Of a DNA stretch of 64,000 bases, positions 23,301-35,300 are shown one piece after another. Origin of the DNA: Ricinus communis (taxonomy: Eukaryota > Streptophyta > Magnoliopsida > Malpighiales > Euphorbiaceae); contig NC_063257.1 of NCBI RefSeq assembly GCF_019578655.1, positions 30,849,159-30,913,158 of the forward strand. The letters are read 5' to 3'. The first letter of the stretch is position 1, and every line of letters starts with the position of its first letter. A program made the translations under genes and the position numbers. Under the pieces are notes generated by a model. That model was not told the DNA's origin and ran no database searches. It worked only from the letters and a program-made list of their open reading frames with translations.

Positions 23301-26300
23301 CTCTAGAAAGGTGTAGAACCTTCTAGAACACTCTAAAATAATCTAGAACTTTCTAGAACAATCTAGGAGGATGTAGATACTTCTAGAATATTCTAGAAGG
23401 GTGTAGATACTTCTAGAACTACTTCTAGAACATTCTATAAGGGAGGGGACAATTCTTGTATATACTAGAATACTCTAGAATATTCTAGACACATGTAGGC
23501 TATTCTAGAATATTCTAGACTTGTATGGATGCAAGTAGTATTCTAGGACATTCTTTTAAGGAGGTGGGATGGTGGCCATCCATGCCTATAAATACCACCT
23601 CCATGCTTCATTTGTAAGATAGATAGAGAAGGAAGGATGTATAGAGAGAATATACAAGCCTACCTTTCCAAAACTCTTGTGCTCTCTTTGTTGCACTTTC
23701 TTAAGCTTACTTCCGCTGGTGTAATTGCTGCTATTTTGCCGAGTTTGGCATCCGAGGGAAGGCTGACTAGCAATCTTGACTTTGGGGGAATCAAGTGAGC
23801 TAGGCCGCACGTGGGCAAAGTTTGGGGATAAAACAAAACTCACGTGACACCCTTCCGCACCTGTCCTGCTATATGCTCCCTTACAGCACTCCTCTAGAGT
23901 CACTGGTCCTCCTTACCAATACGGATTTCCATCACTTAAGACAGGTACCTCTACTTCTGCCCTCTCTGCCACTATATCTTCTACTTCTATTCCTGCTAGT
24001 TACACAGGCAGTCAAAAAATGGCTTCTCCTAGGCATCTACATATGGCTACAATTCAAAGAATAATGCAGTATGTCCATGGAAATGGCACAGCTTCACGAG
24101 GACTTTTTTATCCTGCTTTTACCTTACTTGATCTTGTGGCATACAATGGTGCTGATTATGCTGGGAGTAAGGACACTAAGTGTTCTACTACAGATAATGT
24201 ATGTTTCTTGGACTGGCTCTTATTTCCTAGAAAAGCAAGAAATAAGACCGTGTATCTAAGTCCTCTATTGAGTCCAAATATAGAGCTATGTGTCACGTGA
24301 GTTTTGTTTTATCTACAAACTCTGCCCACGTGCGGCCTAGCTCACTTGATTCATACGATGTCAAGATTGCTAGTAAGCCTTACCACGAATGCCAAACTCG
24401 GCAAGATGGCAGCAATTACACCAACGCAAGTATTCCTAAGAGAAAGGCACAAAGAGAGCACAAGAGTTTGGAAATGTAAGCTTGTATTGCTTTGTTCTCA
24501 ACCTTAACCCTTTTTATGTACAAATGAGGAATGGAGGGGGGGTACTTATAGGCATGGATGGCTACCATTCCCACATCCTTAAAAGAATGTTCTAGAATGC
24601 TACCTATGTCCATACATGTCTAGAATATTCTACAGTAGTCTACATGTGTCTATAAAATTCTGGAGTAGTCTAGTATATACAAGAAGTACCTCCACCTTTC
24701 TAGAGTATTCTAGAAGGGTTTACACCATTCTAGAGTGTTCTAGAGAGTTCTACACTATTCTAGAGTGTTCTAGAGAATTCCGTACTACTTTAGCACTCTC
24801 GGCAAAAAATTTTGGATTTGAGCTCCACGGTGTGACGTTCTCCCCCACCTAATCGGGCAACGGCCCTGTTGCCTTCTCCTCGTAAGCTTTGATTTGCTCC
24901 TCGAATTGCCACAAGTCGCGAATAGACTCCCAACTTGCCTCACTTTTGGGAAGTCCCTTCCACTTGACAAGAAACTCGGTCATTGGGGGTTGATTGGATT
25001 GTGGCACCTTACAATGGGAGATGACATAGTCCACCTCTTTATCATATTGAGCCCGCACATTCAAAGGAGCTCTTTTCGACCTACCTCGGATTGGGTCATC
25101 GAGATCCTCCCTATAAGGCTTTAGCATGCTCACATGAAAAACAGGATGGATCTTGATGCCTTGTGGAAGTTCCACCTTGTACGCTACCTTGCCCACACGT
25201 TTAATAATGGGGAAAGGTCCATCGTATCTTCTTTTGAGACCCCAATGAAGTCCATCGGCTTTGCCATGAAAATATAGCTTGACAAGTACCTTGGCCCCTT
25301 CCTCGAACTCTATTGGTCTTCTCTTCTTGTCCGCCCACTTCTTCATTCTTTTGGACGCCTTCTCCAAGTAGGCTCGAGCAACATCAGCTTGCCCATTCCA
25401 TTCCTTCACAAGCTTGAAGGCGGGTGGACTTCGACTTGACTAGTCCATGGCAAGAGTGCTTGGTCTGTAAGGTTGTTGACCCATGACTATCTCGAATGGA
25501 CTCTTGCCCGTAGATTTACTTCTTTGCAAATTATAAGAGAATTGGGCAATGTCAAGCAACTTAGCCCAATCTCGTTGGTTGGCACTCACGTAGTGCCTTA
25601 AATACAGCTCCAAGAGAGCATTGATCCTTTTGGTTTGCCCATCGGTTTGGGGGTGCAAGCTTGTAGAGAACCTGAGGTCGGTGCCTAGTAGCTTGAACAA
25701 TTCCGTCCAAAAACGACCCGTGAAGCGAGCATCTCTATCACTCACTATTGATTTTGGTACACCCCGATACTTCACCACATGCTTCATAAAAAGATGGGCT
25801 GCTTCTTCGGCGGTGACAGCTTTTGGAGCGGGAATGAACATGCCATATTTTGAGAATCGATCCACCACCACGGAGATCTATGCACATCCTTCGGATAAAG
25901 GAAGTCCCACGATAAAATCCATGGAAACACTTTCCCATGGTCTCTCGGGAATAGAAAGTGGCTCTAGCAAACCACTTGGGGCTTATTGCTCAATCTTGTC
26001 TTGTTGGCACACAAGACAAGTCCTTACGCAGGCTTCCATATCTTCCCTCATACGAGGCCAATAGTAGGCATTCTCCACAAGTGCCATTGTTCGTTGTATA
26101 CCTGGATGACCCGCCCACTTGCTATCATGGCACTCTTTAATGATCTCCTTCCTCAGATTGTCATAGAGCGGCACGTATAGTCTCCTCCTTTTGGTGTAAA
26201 GCAAGTCCCCTTCTAGCCAAAATCTCTAAGTCTTGCCTTCTCGAATAAGAGCCATGAAGTTCTTGGCCATGGAATCATGTTTTAGTCCTTCTTTGATGCG

Positions 26301-29300
26301 CTCCACCAGGTTGCACGTAGGGCGGCTTATATCGGCAAGCTCCCCATTTCTGCTTAGTGTATTGGCAACAAGGTTGGCTTTACCCAGCTTATACTCCTTG
26401 ACATAGTCAAATTTCGCAAGGAAGTCTTGCCACTTAGCTTGCTTCGGAGAGAGCTTCTTTTGTGTTTGAAAGCAGCTAGTGGCAACGTTGCCGGTCTTGA
26501 CAACAAACTTACTTCCAAGCAAGTAGTGCCTCCACGTACGCAAGCAATGCACTATGGCGATCATCTCCTTTTCTTGCACCATATAATTCTTTTCGGTGTC
26601 GTTGAGCTTTCTACTCTCGATAGCTATTGGATGCCCCTCTTGCATAAGTACTCCACCAATAGTAAAGTCAGAAGCATCTGTGTTGATCTCGAATGCCTTT
26701 GTGTGGTCAGAAGTGCTAAGACCAGCTCCTCCATGATGGTCTTTTTTAGCCCTTCAAAGGCTTGTTGGCACTTCGTAGACCAATCCCACGCAAGCCCCTT
26801 CTTTAGCAGATCCATCAAAGGAGTGGCAATGGATGAATAGCCCTTAATGAACCTTCGATAATAGTTCACCAAACCAAGGAAGGATCTCAACTCGGTAACC
26901 TTGGTTGGCGGCTCCCAATCTTGGATGGCCTTCACCTTTGAACTATCCATCCTTAGCCTTCCATTGCCAATGATATGCTCAAGGAATGCCACCTCTCGTT
27001 GGGCAAAGGAGCATGTCTCTTTTTTGACGTAGAGCTCATTATCGCGCAAGGCTTTGAACACTAGCCTTAGATGCTCTACGTGCTCCTCCAAGGTGTTGCT
27101 ATATATAACAATATCGTCGAGATAAACAACAACGAATCGATCAAGGTAAAGAGCAAATACTTTGTTTATAAGAGTACAAAATGTGGCCGGTGCATTTGTG
27201 AGGCCAAAGGGCATTGTAAGGAACTCGTAGGATCCATTTCTCATCACGCATGCCGTTTTTGGCTCATGTCCTTCAGAGATGCGCACCTGATAGTACCCAG
27301 ACTGCAAATCCAACTTGGTAAACCACTTAGAACTACTAAGTTGATCGAAGATGTCGGCAATGTGAGGAATGGGGTACTTATTCTTGACGTTGATCTTGTT
27401 TAGCGCACGATAGTCAATGCACAACCGAAGAGAACCATCATACTTCTTTTGAAACAAGACTGGTGCACCATATAGAGCTTTGGATGGCCTAATGTAGCCT
27501 GCATCAAGTAGCTCCTTAAGTTGCCTCAGTTCCTCTAGCTCCGGAGGCGCCATAGGATAGGGTGCAAAGGCGGGTGGCTTGGCTCCCGATTCTAACTCAA
27601 TTTCATGGTCCACCTCTCGTCGTGGAGGAAGCTTCTTTAGCAACTCGGGCGGCATAACATCTTTGAACTCGTCGAGCACGCCTTGCATAAGGCTTGGAAG
27701 TTTGGCACCATCATCATTGGGACCTTCTTCCACCTTGAGGGTTGCTAGGAAAGTTAGCTCCTTTCTTTTTACCCCTTTGGAGAGTTGTATGGCCGATACC
27801 ATCATATCTTAGCTTAACTCCCTCTTTATCGGCACCACACAAGATTGGTCATTCTCCATTATGCACATGGTGTTAGCGTAAGGAACTAAGAATGCCTTCA
27901 CCATGTCAAGGAAGTCTATGCCAAGATAGAAACGTTGATCATCAATAGGAGAAATGGTGATATCGACCTTACCTTGCCATTGGCCTATACGAATCTTGGT
28001 CCCTCTCGCTATGCCAATGATGGGTAGCCTCTTAGCATTTACACCCTTGATATAGCCCTTCCCCTTTTCATAAGGCAGTCCTATACGGCCACCTCCTTCG
28101 CCATGTACACTGTGTCGGCCTCGGTATCTACCACAGCTTGGATGCTTTTGCCTCCGATATTAGTCTCCACGTACATTCGACCATGGGGCTTTTGTTCCAC
28201 TTTAGCTTGGATGGCATTAAGGAGTCAAAGGGAAGCAATTCTTCGTTCTTCTTCTTGCTTCTCCTCGTCGGTGATTACTAAGACTCCAAGCTTCCCACGC
28301 TTTGGATACTCGTAAGCACGATGAGGTCCATCGCAAATGAAGCAAGCAAGCTTTTTCGGAGAAGAACCACCCTGGTCTTCCTTCTTCCACTTGTATTTGT
28401 CTTTGTACGAAGCCTTGCCATCCTTGGTAGAAGATCTTCCTCTATCTCCTCCACCTTTGTCACTTCCTTCGTACTTCTTTACCTTTGGTTTAAACAAGTC
28501 CTTCTTCTTCAACTCTATTAAGGACTCGGCGATCGCCATCGCGATGGCAAGGTCTTGCACACCTCGCCTTTCCAGCTCCAATTAAGCCCACCGAGACAAA
28601 CCATTGATAAAGGCATGGAATGCTTCTGTTTTCCCTAAGTCGGGAATTTCCAACATCAATTCGGAGAATTCTTTCACATATTTCCGAATGTAGCCATCTT
28701 TATATTGGAGTCATCAAAGCTTTGACCTGGCCTCCTTCTCGGCTTTATCGGGATAGAATTGCTTCTTAAGCTCCCGCACAAAATTGTCCCATGTATCAAT
28801 GGTGCAAAGACCCTTTTTCACATCCTCGCACTTGCATCTCCACCACACGGTAGCAACATCATTTAAATAGAGAGATACGAACTTTACCTTAGTAGCTTCA
28901 TCCACTATGCCCACCGCATCAAAGTATCTCTCCAAGTTCCATAAGTTGTCGATCTCCCTCGCACTCCTAGCCCCACCATAGGCTTTTGGTTTAGGAGCAT
29001 CGAATTTGTGCACCGTTGTGACTTGCGCTACCCCACTATTTGCTAATGCGGCCTTGCACAAGTTAAGCTCCACCTCGAGCTTATCGACATTCTTCATGCA
29101 TTGGGCAAGCAACTTCTTAAGAGCCTCATTGTCCCTCGCTAAACTGTCGGCGAGAACGTTTAAAGCGCTTTGCATCTCCCCACGAAGCTCCCTATCGTCC
29201 TCCTTGGACTCTAGCTTCTCGATGCAAAGGTCCATGTCTTCAATTTTATCCCCCCAATCAGACATGGTAGTCTCCACCTTGACTAGCCTCTCTTCCATCG

Positions 29301-32300
29301 CGCCAATCACGTCGCGGGACTTATCCCTACGGCCCTTTCCGCTATCCTTTCCTCCTTCCCTTGGAGCGGGAGGAATGGTAGAAGTGGATTGCTCACCAAC
29401 TTTGGCCATAATCTCGTGCAAGAATTCCCAAAGAACTCAACCGCGCTCTGATACCAACTGTCACGTGAGTTTTGTTTTATCCGTAAACTTCGCCCACGTG
29501 CGGCCTAGCTCACTTGATTCACTCGATGTCAAGATTGCTAGTAAGCCTTCCCACAAATGCCAAACTCGGCAAGATGGTAGCAATTACGCCAACGCAAGTA
29601 TGCCTAAGAGAAAGGCACAAAGGGAGCACAAGAGTTTGGAAATGTAAGCTTGTATTGCTTTGTTCTTAACCTTAACCCTTTTTATGTACAAATGAGGAAC
29701 GGAGGGGGGTATTTATAGGCATGAATGGCTACCATTCCCACCTCCTTAAAAGAATGTTCTAGAATACTACCTATATCCATACATGTCTAGAATATTCTAG
29801 AGTAGTCTACATGTGTCTATAATATTATGGAGTAGTCTAGTATATACAAGAAGTACCTACACCTTTCTAGAGTATTCTAGAAGGGTTTACACCATTCTAG
29901 AGAGTTCTACACTATTCTAGAGTGTTCTAGAGAATTTCGCTACCATTCACACCTCCTTAAAAGAATATTCTAGAATGCTACCTATGTCCATACATGTCTA
30001 GAATATTCTAGAGTAGTCTACATATGTCTAGAATATTCTAGAGTAGTCTAGTATATACAAGAAGTACCTACACCTTTCTAGAGTATTCTAGAAGGGTCTA
30101 CACCATTCTAGAGTGTTCTAGAAGTGTCCACACCATTACAGAGTGTTCTAGAGAGTTCTACACTATTCTAGAGTGTTCTAGAGAATTCCGCACTACTCTA
30201 GCACTCTCAGCAAAAAAATTTGGATTTGAGCTCCACGGTGTGACATATGTCCCAAGCTTGTGCTGAGATGCATTGGCCCCATGGGCTATTGGCTGAGCAT
30301 GGTGTTTGACCATGCTATCCTACTCCTCTTCATATAGTGTGATTCACATTTATGCCAATACCATCTTCCATGAATACACTAAACACATCCAGGTGATTGC
30401 CACTTCATCTGTGAGGCCCAAGTTATTTCTCTTCCCCGTGTTCTAGCAATCTTTAAATGGCAGATAATTTCACCAAGGCTCTCACACCACATTTGACATA
30501 ATTTTCTTACCAACAAATTGATGCTTCTAGATAAACCGCATCAGTTTGAAGGGGGATGTCAATAGAAAACCATAAATAATGACGGGTCAACAACTAAATT
30601 ACTTTTGAAGAAATACTTGTAATTGATTTGTTAATCTAGGTTGTATACACTCTCACAGGAAGGAGATTTAGCTTGCCATATATAGCTCCCTAGGATCATT
30701 TCATGTAATTAGCATGTACAACTTTATTTTCCTTGTATAGTTGGTAGTCTTGCCTATATAATGATAGACCTCAGAAGAGAAGACAATTCGAAACATTCTG
30801 TTAAATGGCCTTATTTGAAAAATTGACAATGGTTTGATGAAACAAAAAACAAGTTCAGTATCTAATGATACAAATTGAAGTTCACTGTCCATGATGAAGT
30901 TTAGTGATAAACTCAATGATCATGAGTGAAATAAATATGACAATTAAAACAAATATATTAATGCAATCACAAGTAAAGAGCAGGTGGTATTACCCTAAAA
31001 AAATGTCTGTAATAAGGATAATCAGAAAGGCCTTCCCAGTGTCTGAAACATTATTTACTATCTTATATCCAGTAAATTTCAGCAAAGCTACCTGCAAAAA
31101 TTGAATCAAGGGGAACGTTAACAGTCAATAAACCAACACTCAAATACAGGACCAAGATAAATATAATTCTTCCTTAAGTACCTAAGCAGAAAACGTAGGT
31201 GCTTATCTAACTATAAGTCAAAACATATTCACCGGCTACATAGAGTATCTTGCATTAAGCCCCTGACAACTAACAACAACTTAACACATTGCATATGGAC
31301 AAAGACAACAAAGTAGGTCCATTTTTTAACAAAAAGCTAATAATCAATTTCTTATAGCATTGAAGATAGATGAGATGAAGAAAGTGTACAGAGTCACAAA
31401 AAGTTGGAAGTTTCATTATTGATACAGTATAAATATAACAACCAACAATCTTATGCCATCTAGGCTGGCAACTATTCAAATAGATTCCTGACAAGATTAT
31501 AGTAATTACACTCCAATCCAACTAGAAAAGTAAGTAAAGGCATGGACTGTAATTTTAGTTATTGTTCGAGTTCATTTATCAATTGATACGTTACGATTTG
31601 GAGCATCTCAATATGATATTTAATTGTGACATCCTTTTAGCATTATTTCTAGTGATATCTTCAATGTATCAAAATTTATCTCGATAAATGTCAATATATC
31701 TTAATGTAAATCTATATATTTCAATATTAAGTATATTTATTGCAAACAAATTGAATATTTCATGAGTAAAACACATGAGAATGAAACGTTCAACAATTAA
31801 AATATATATGAAACTTTTTAAAATATGTCATATTCAAATATCGATAGATATATTGATAAAAATTGAAGATATAGATATTGACTAAAAACTTGGTATAAAA
31901 TAGAAATGTTTACATGATATATTTCTGCCACTTTTACTCACCACATGTTAAATAATACATTAAAATACAATAACTTTAATATACTTGGGAAATATAAATC
32001 TTATGAAATAACATAAGATTCTAAATACGCTCATTCATACAAATAAATACTATAGACCACTAAAAACAATAATATTGAATATAGAGTAATAGCTAGCATA
32101 TCATTTGTTAATTTTCATGGTCCGAAAATGCTTAAAAATTTAAGTCTATATCAATATATTTATATTTTTAGGACATCGAATACAAAGTCATAACTTGGTT
32201 TGATGATGGATGATCATGTTAATCCTTCAATATATCTAGATCATGAAAATCCATTAAGTTCCTTTAACTTAACAGATACTAGAAAAGGTTCACATGCCTC

Positions 32301-35300
32301 TCTTAACTGCCATTTTCACCTTTAACTAGAGACCCACCAAGCCATACCAGAGGTATATAAGCTTAGTTCTGTTGGTCGTGATTGTCCCAAGATGAGCAGA
32401 AACAACTTATATAAAAATGAAAAGCAAAACAAATGGCTTCGAAAGCATTTTGAGAATAAAAATAGTAGGATGGTAGCCATCCATTTGCACATGCATAATA
32501 GGAACTGTAAAACAAAGTTTTGCTTGCTTTTGGTTCTTTATGTGAATAGGAAAAGGTTTTATACTCCCTCTGGTTTATCCTTTCCCAAAAGAGTGCTTGG
32601 GTTGTAAATTTGAGAAATTTTTTCCCTAAACAAGAGGTATGTATTTAGTGGGACAATCTTGATTTTGGGGATTATTAGCAGGAGAATCTGTGACTAATCT
32701 GGTGGTCCATGATTTTATTTTATCGGAATTATACAACTTGTCAGTCTTTGACAAATCAGCATGTTTGGCGTTTACTATTGAGAAAAGAATCAGATTAATT
32801 TTGTTAATTACAAGCATTTAAGATTATTTTACAGTAAGACTTGACCTGTTTGGAAAAAAATTTCATACTGCTTTGTGCAATAGCATTTCAAAGAATACCT
32901 ATTTTCAAAAAATACAGTTATGACCTCATTGCCCAACAAAGACCTACTGTGCTCCTTTTATGGTTCAGGTTTTATTATCAAGTTCAATCTACTCCAGTTA
33001 CTAATGATGATATCCTTTCATATTGAAGTGATTATCCAAGCTTTTTTCTTGCATCTGCTTCTGCTCGTTTTAATTGCTAGATGATTAGGATGATGACAAC
33101 CATGACAAGGATAGTGATGAGAATGAGCTTTGACCGTTATATAAAATACATTTATAGAGACATCATGCAGAAAGAGTAATATGTAACTCACTTTATTCTG
33201 ATTGAAGTATAAAAGGACGAATAATGAGATCCCAAATATCATATCCGACCATATGTTCGCAAATGCTCGACGGTTTTCTAATCTCCACTCATCTCGTAGC
33301 TCTAACCTGGTGAAGTAAATAAACAAAAGCTAATAAGAGTAGCTCCACATATATTTACACGGAAAACTTCATCAAGGTGTTTGTATTGGTGAAAAACAAA
33401 TATATACATAGATATACATAGCATATGTAACTGTGTTTCTGACAAAATCAATACCTGAAATTTGATATGAAACTTGCAATTTTTTCAAGTATATGTACAA
33501 ACTCTTATCTGATGAACACAGTTTCACCTTGTTTACATATTTTTATTTATTTATTTATTTTCAGTTGAATGGAAGGGGAAAGATAACAGCGGCATGCTTC
33601 ACATGTAAATATGGGGACATGATGGGAATAATCATAGAAAGGATATAACACGGGTACTATCTGAACAAAAAGAAAGCTACATTTGAGAACAGTTCACTTT
33701 TTGGTTCCTGTTCTTTCAAAGAATTACAATTTATAATCCTGAGAAAAGAGATAGTTCACCAGTTTGCAACAGTCAATCATTTCTCCCCACATGCAAAAGG
33801 AGCAGAGCTAAGTAAACTGAAAATAGTTTCTTATATATTCTTCCAAATGTGTACTACTAACATAAATCTTATTTCCTAAAATCACAAAATTTCAACTATT
33901 ATCAGGAAGGGCAATTGGCATTTCCCTCGTTTTATGTTAAACATTAATGGTTTAAGAGAAGATGTAGTGTGTTGCCACAAAAGCAACCTCAGCATCATTA
34001 CACGAATACATACGAGACAGATGGATCTACTGACTACTTTCTTTGCATAGAAGAAGCAAAGTTGTGGTTATTTAAATTACTTAAACTATTTTTAACTATT
34101 TCAAAATTTCAATAAAGATAACAAGTGGAGATCAGATGGAATAGAAGCCATAGCATTGGAAGAACTACTTGTAGAGGTTATGATGTTCATTTTCTCTGTC
34201 CAGATATCTATTAAAGCCATATTTGCAAATAATAAACAGTCTACAACCATCTATCTAGCAAACAGTTAAGAAAGGAGTCGACTTTATCAGCAGTCATGGG
34301 ATCATTATTTACAGCAGCAGTTTGCAGATTAAATTAGATGTATATGAGTAAAGTGTTGCAAATAGGCTTCTGGACATTATGCAGATAAAGCCATACAACA
34401 ATGTTTCATATACATCTAAGGTAAGCTTAGCTTACATTACAAAGTTTGTTTCTTATGCATGGTGAAAATTTTTCCTCACATTTCAACTGCGTTCATAAAA
34501 ATGTTATTCAAAATATTTTCTAATCTACAGGTCAATATGTAAAAAGTTGAATATACAACTATAGAAACTCATGCTACATAAAGATTACAAGGAATAGCCA
34601 AGCATATATTTAACAAGACTGTCTTTTTACGTCTTTGCATGCTAATGCATTTTTTCTTGGTCAAGTTATTATATATGCAATGAGAAACCTTATGCCAAAA
34701 TTCTTTTGAGGTAACTATGTGCACTTTAAGATAGTGAAGTGACCCTTGTTGGTCAATATAGCTTTACTATTGGGAGGAATTTGTATGGTTATCTGAAAAA
34801 CCAATTAACTGGTTATTTATATTTTAAGATAATTTTTAGTGCAAGAAGAAGCAAATGGTTAATGTAGATGAGTGAAATGCAGAGAGGACGATATCTATAC
34901 GGCACAGTGGAAACCTGCAGACGGAAGCTAGAGAAAATGTTTAGGTATCTCCAGTGTGAAAAGCTAGAATAGACCTAACAAGAATATAACTAGTCAGAAT
35001 GAATGTTAGCCTGTGGCAAAGAAATGATCAGTAAACATAACATGTCTATTTAGTCTGAAGCTAACTGTGCAGCAATGATATTTTGCATAACACTTATATA
35101 ACACAAGAAAACATTTGGGTTATGGAAAAGTGAAATTGTGCATGAACTGAATGAAGATGATTGAAGAAATCAACTCCAAGGGAAGGTGTTAAAGCGTGAG
35201 GTTGGAGTAAGGTAGTTTTCACTTAGAGAAAACAAGATATAAAAATGAAACTGAAAGGCATGATTTTTGTTGTTATTTTATTTTATTTTATTTACTGTCT

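Larger units (their letters stand above)
24291..30245 (-). mobile_element. Galadriel-like chromovirus (Ty3/gypsy), nearly complete
   Basis: A 5955-bp minus-strand element. The 5' LTR is 29459-30245, the tRNA-Met primer site is just inside it, then come gag, protease, reverse transcriptase, RNase H, integrase, a carboxyl-terminal chromodomain, a polypurine tract and the 3' LTR at 24291-24837. The 4-bp word TATG flanks both outer edges (24287-24290 and 30246-30249). The gag wording ([20 protein letters not shown]) and chromodomain fit the Galadriel/monkey chromovirus clade, by memory. The protease Gly and the third integrase acid are mutated and frameshifts are present, so it is inactive. It sits in the copia RNase H, inside intron 5 of the DLDG1-like gene, in gene orientation. 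Confidence 0.92.
22068..30993 (-). other. Intron 5 of the DLDG1-like gene (8.9 kb) filled by nested retrotransposons
   Basis: The intron runs from the GT at 30993-30992 to the AG at 22069-22068. It contains a plus-strand copia element (pieces at 23850-24290 and 30246-30828) interrupted by a solo LTR (23189-23849) and a full chromovirus (24291-30245). The part 22068-23160 holds a 137-codon open stretch at 22658-23071 without motifs and no other feature I can support. Confidence 0.9.

Noticed and set aside
28977..29647. 213-codon plus-strand ORF
   Set aside because: Antisense shadow of the chromovirus gag and LTR.
23240..30180. CRISPR-like regular repeats (TCTAGA words)
   Set aside because: The words are degenerate, irregularly spaced, palindromic, and confined to LTRs of a plant retroelement.
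21534..30828. Pairing the 198-bp LTR at 21534 with the copia LTR at 30557 as one element
   Set aside because: The two LTRs differ in termini and sequence; they belong to different families and lie in different introns.
31570..32250. Possible inverted-repeat element in intron 4
   Set aside because: Self-similar TCAATATATC words are present but no convincing termini or duplication.
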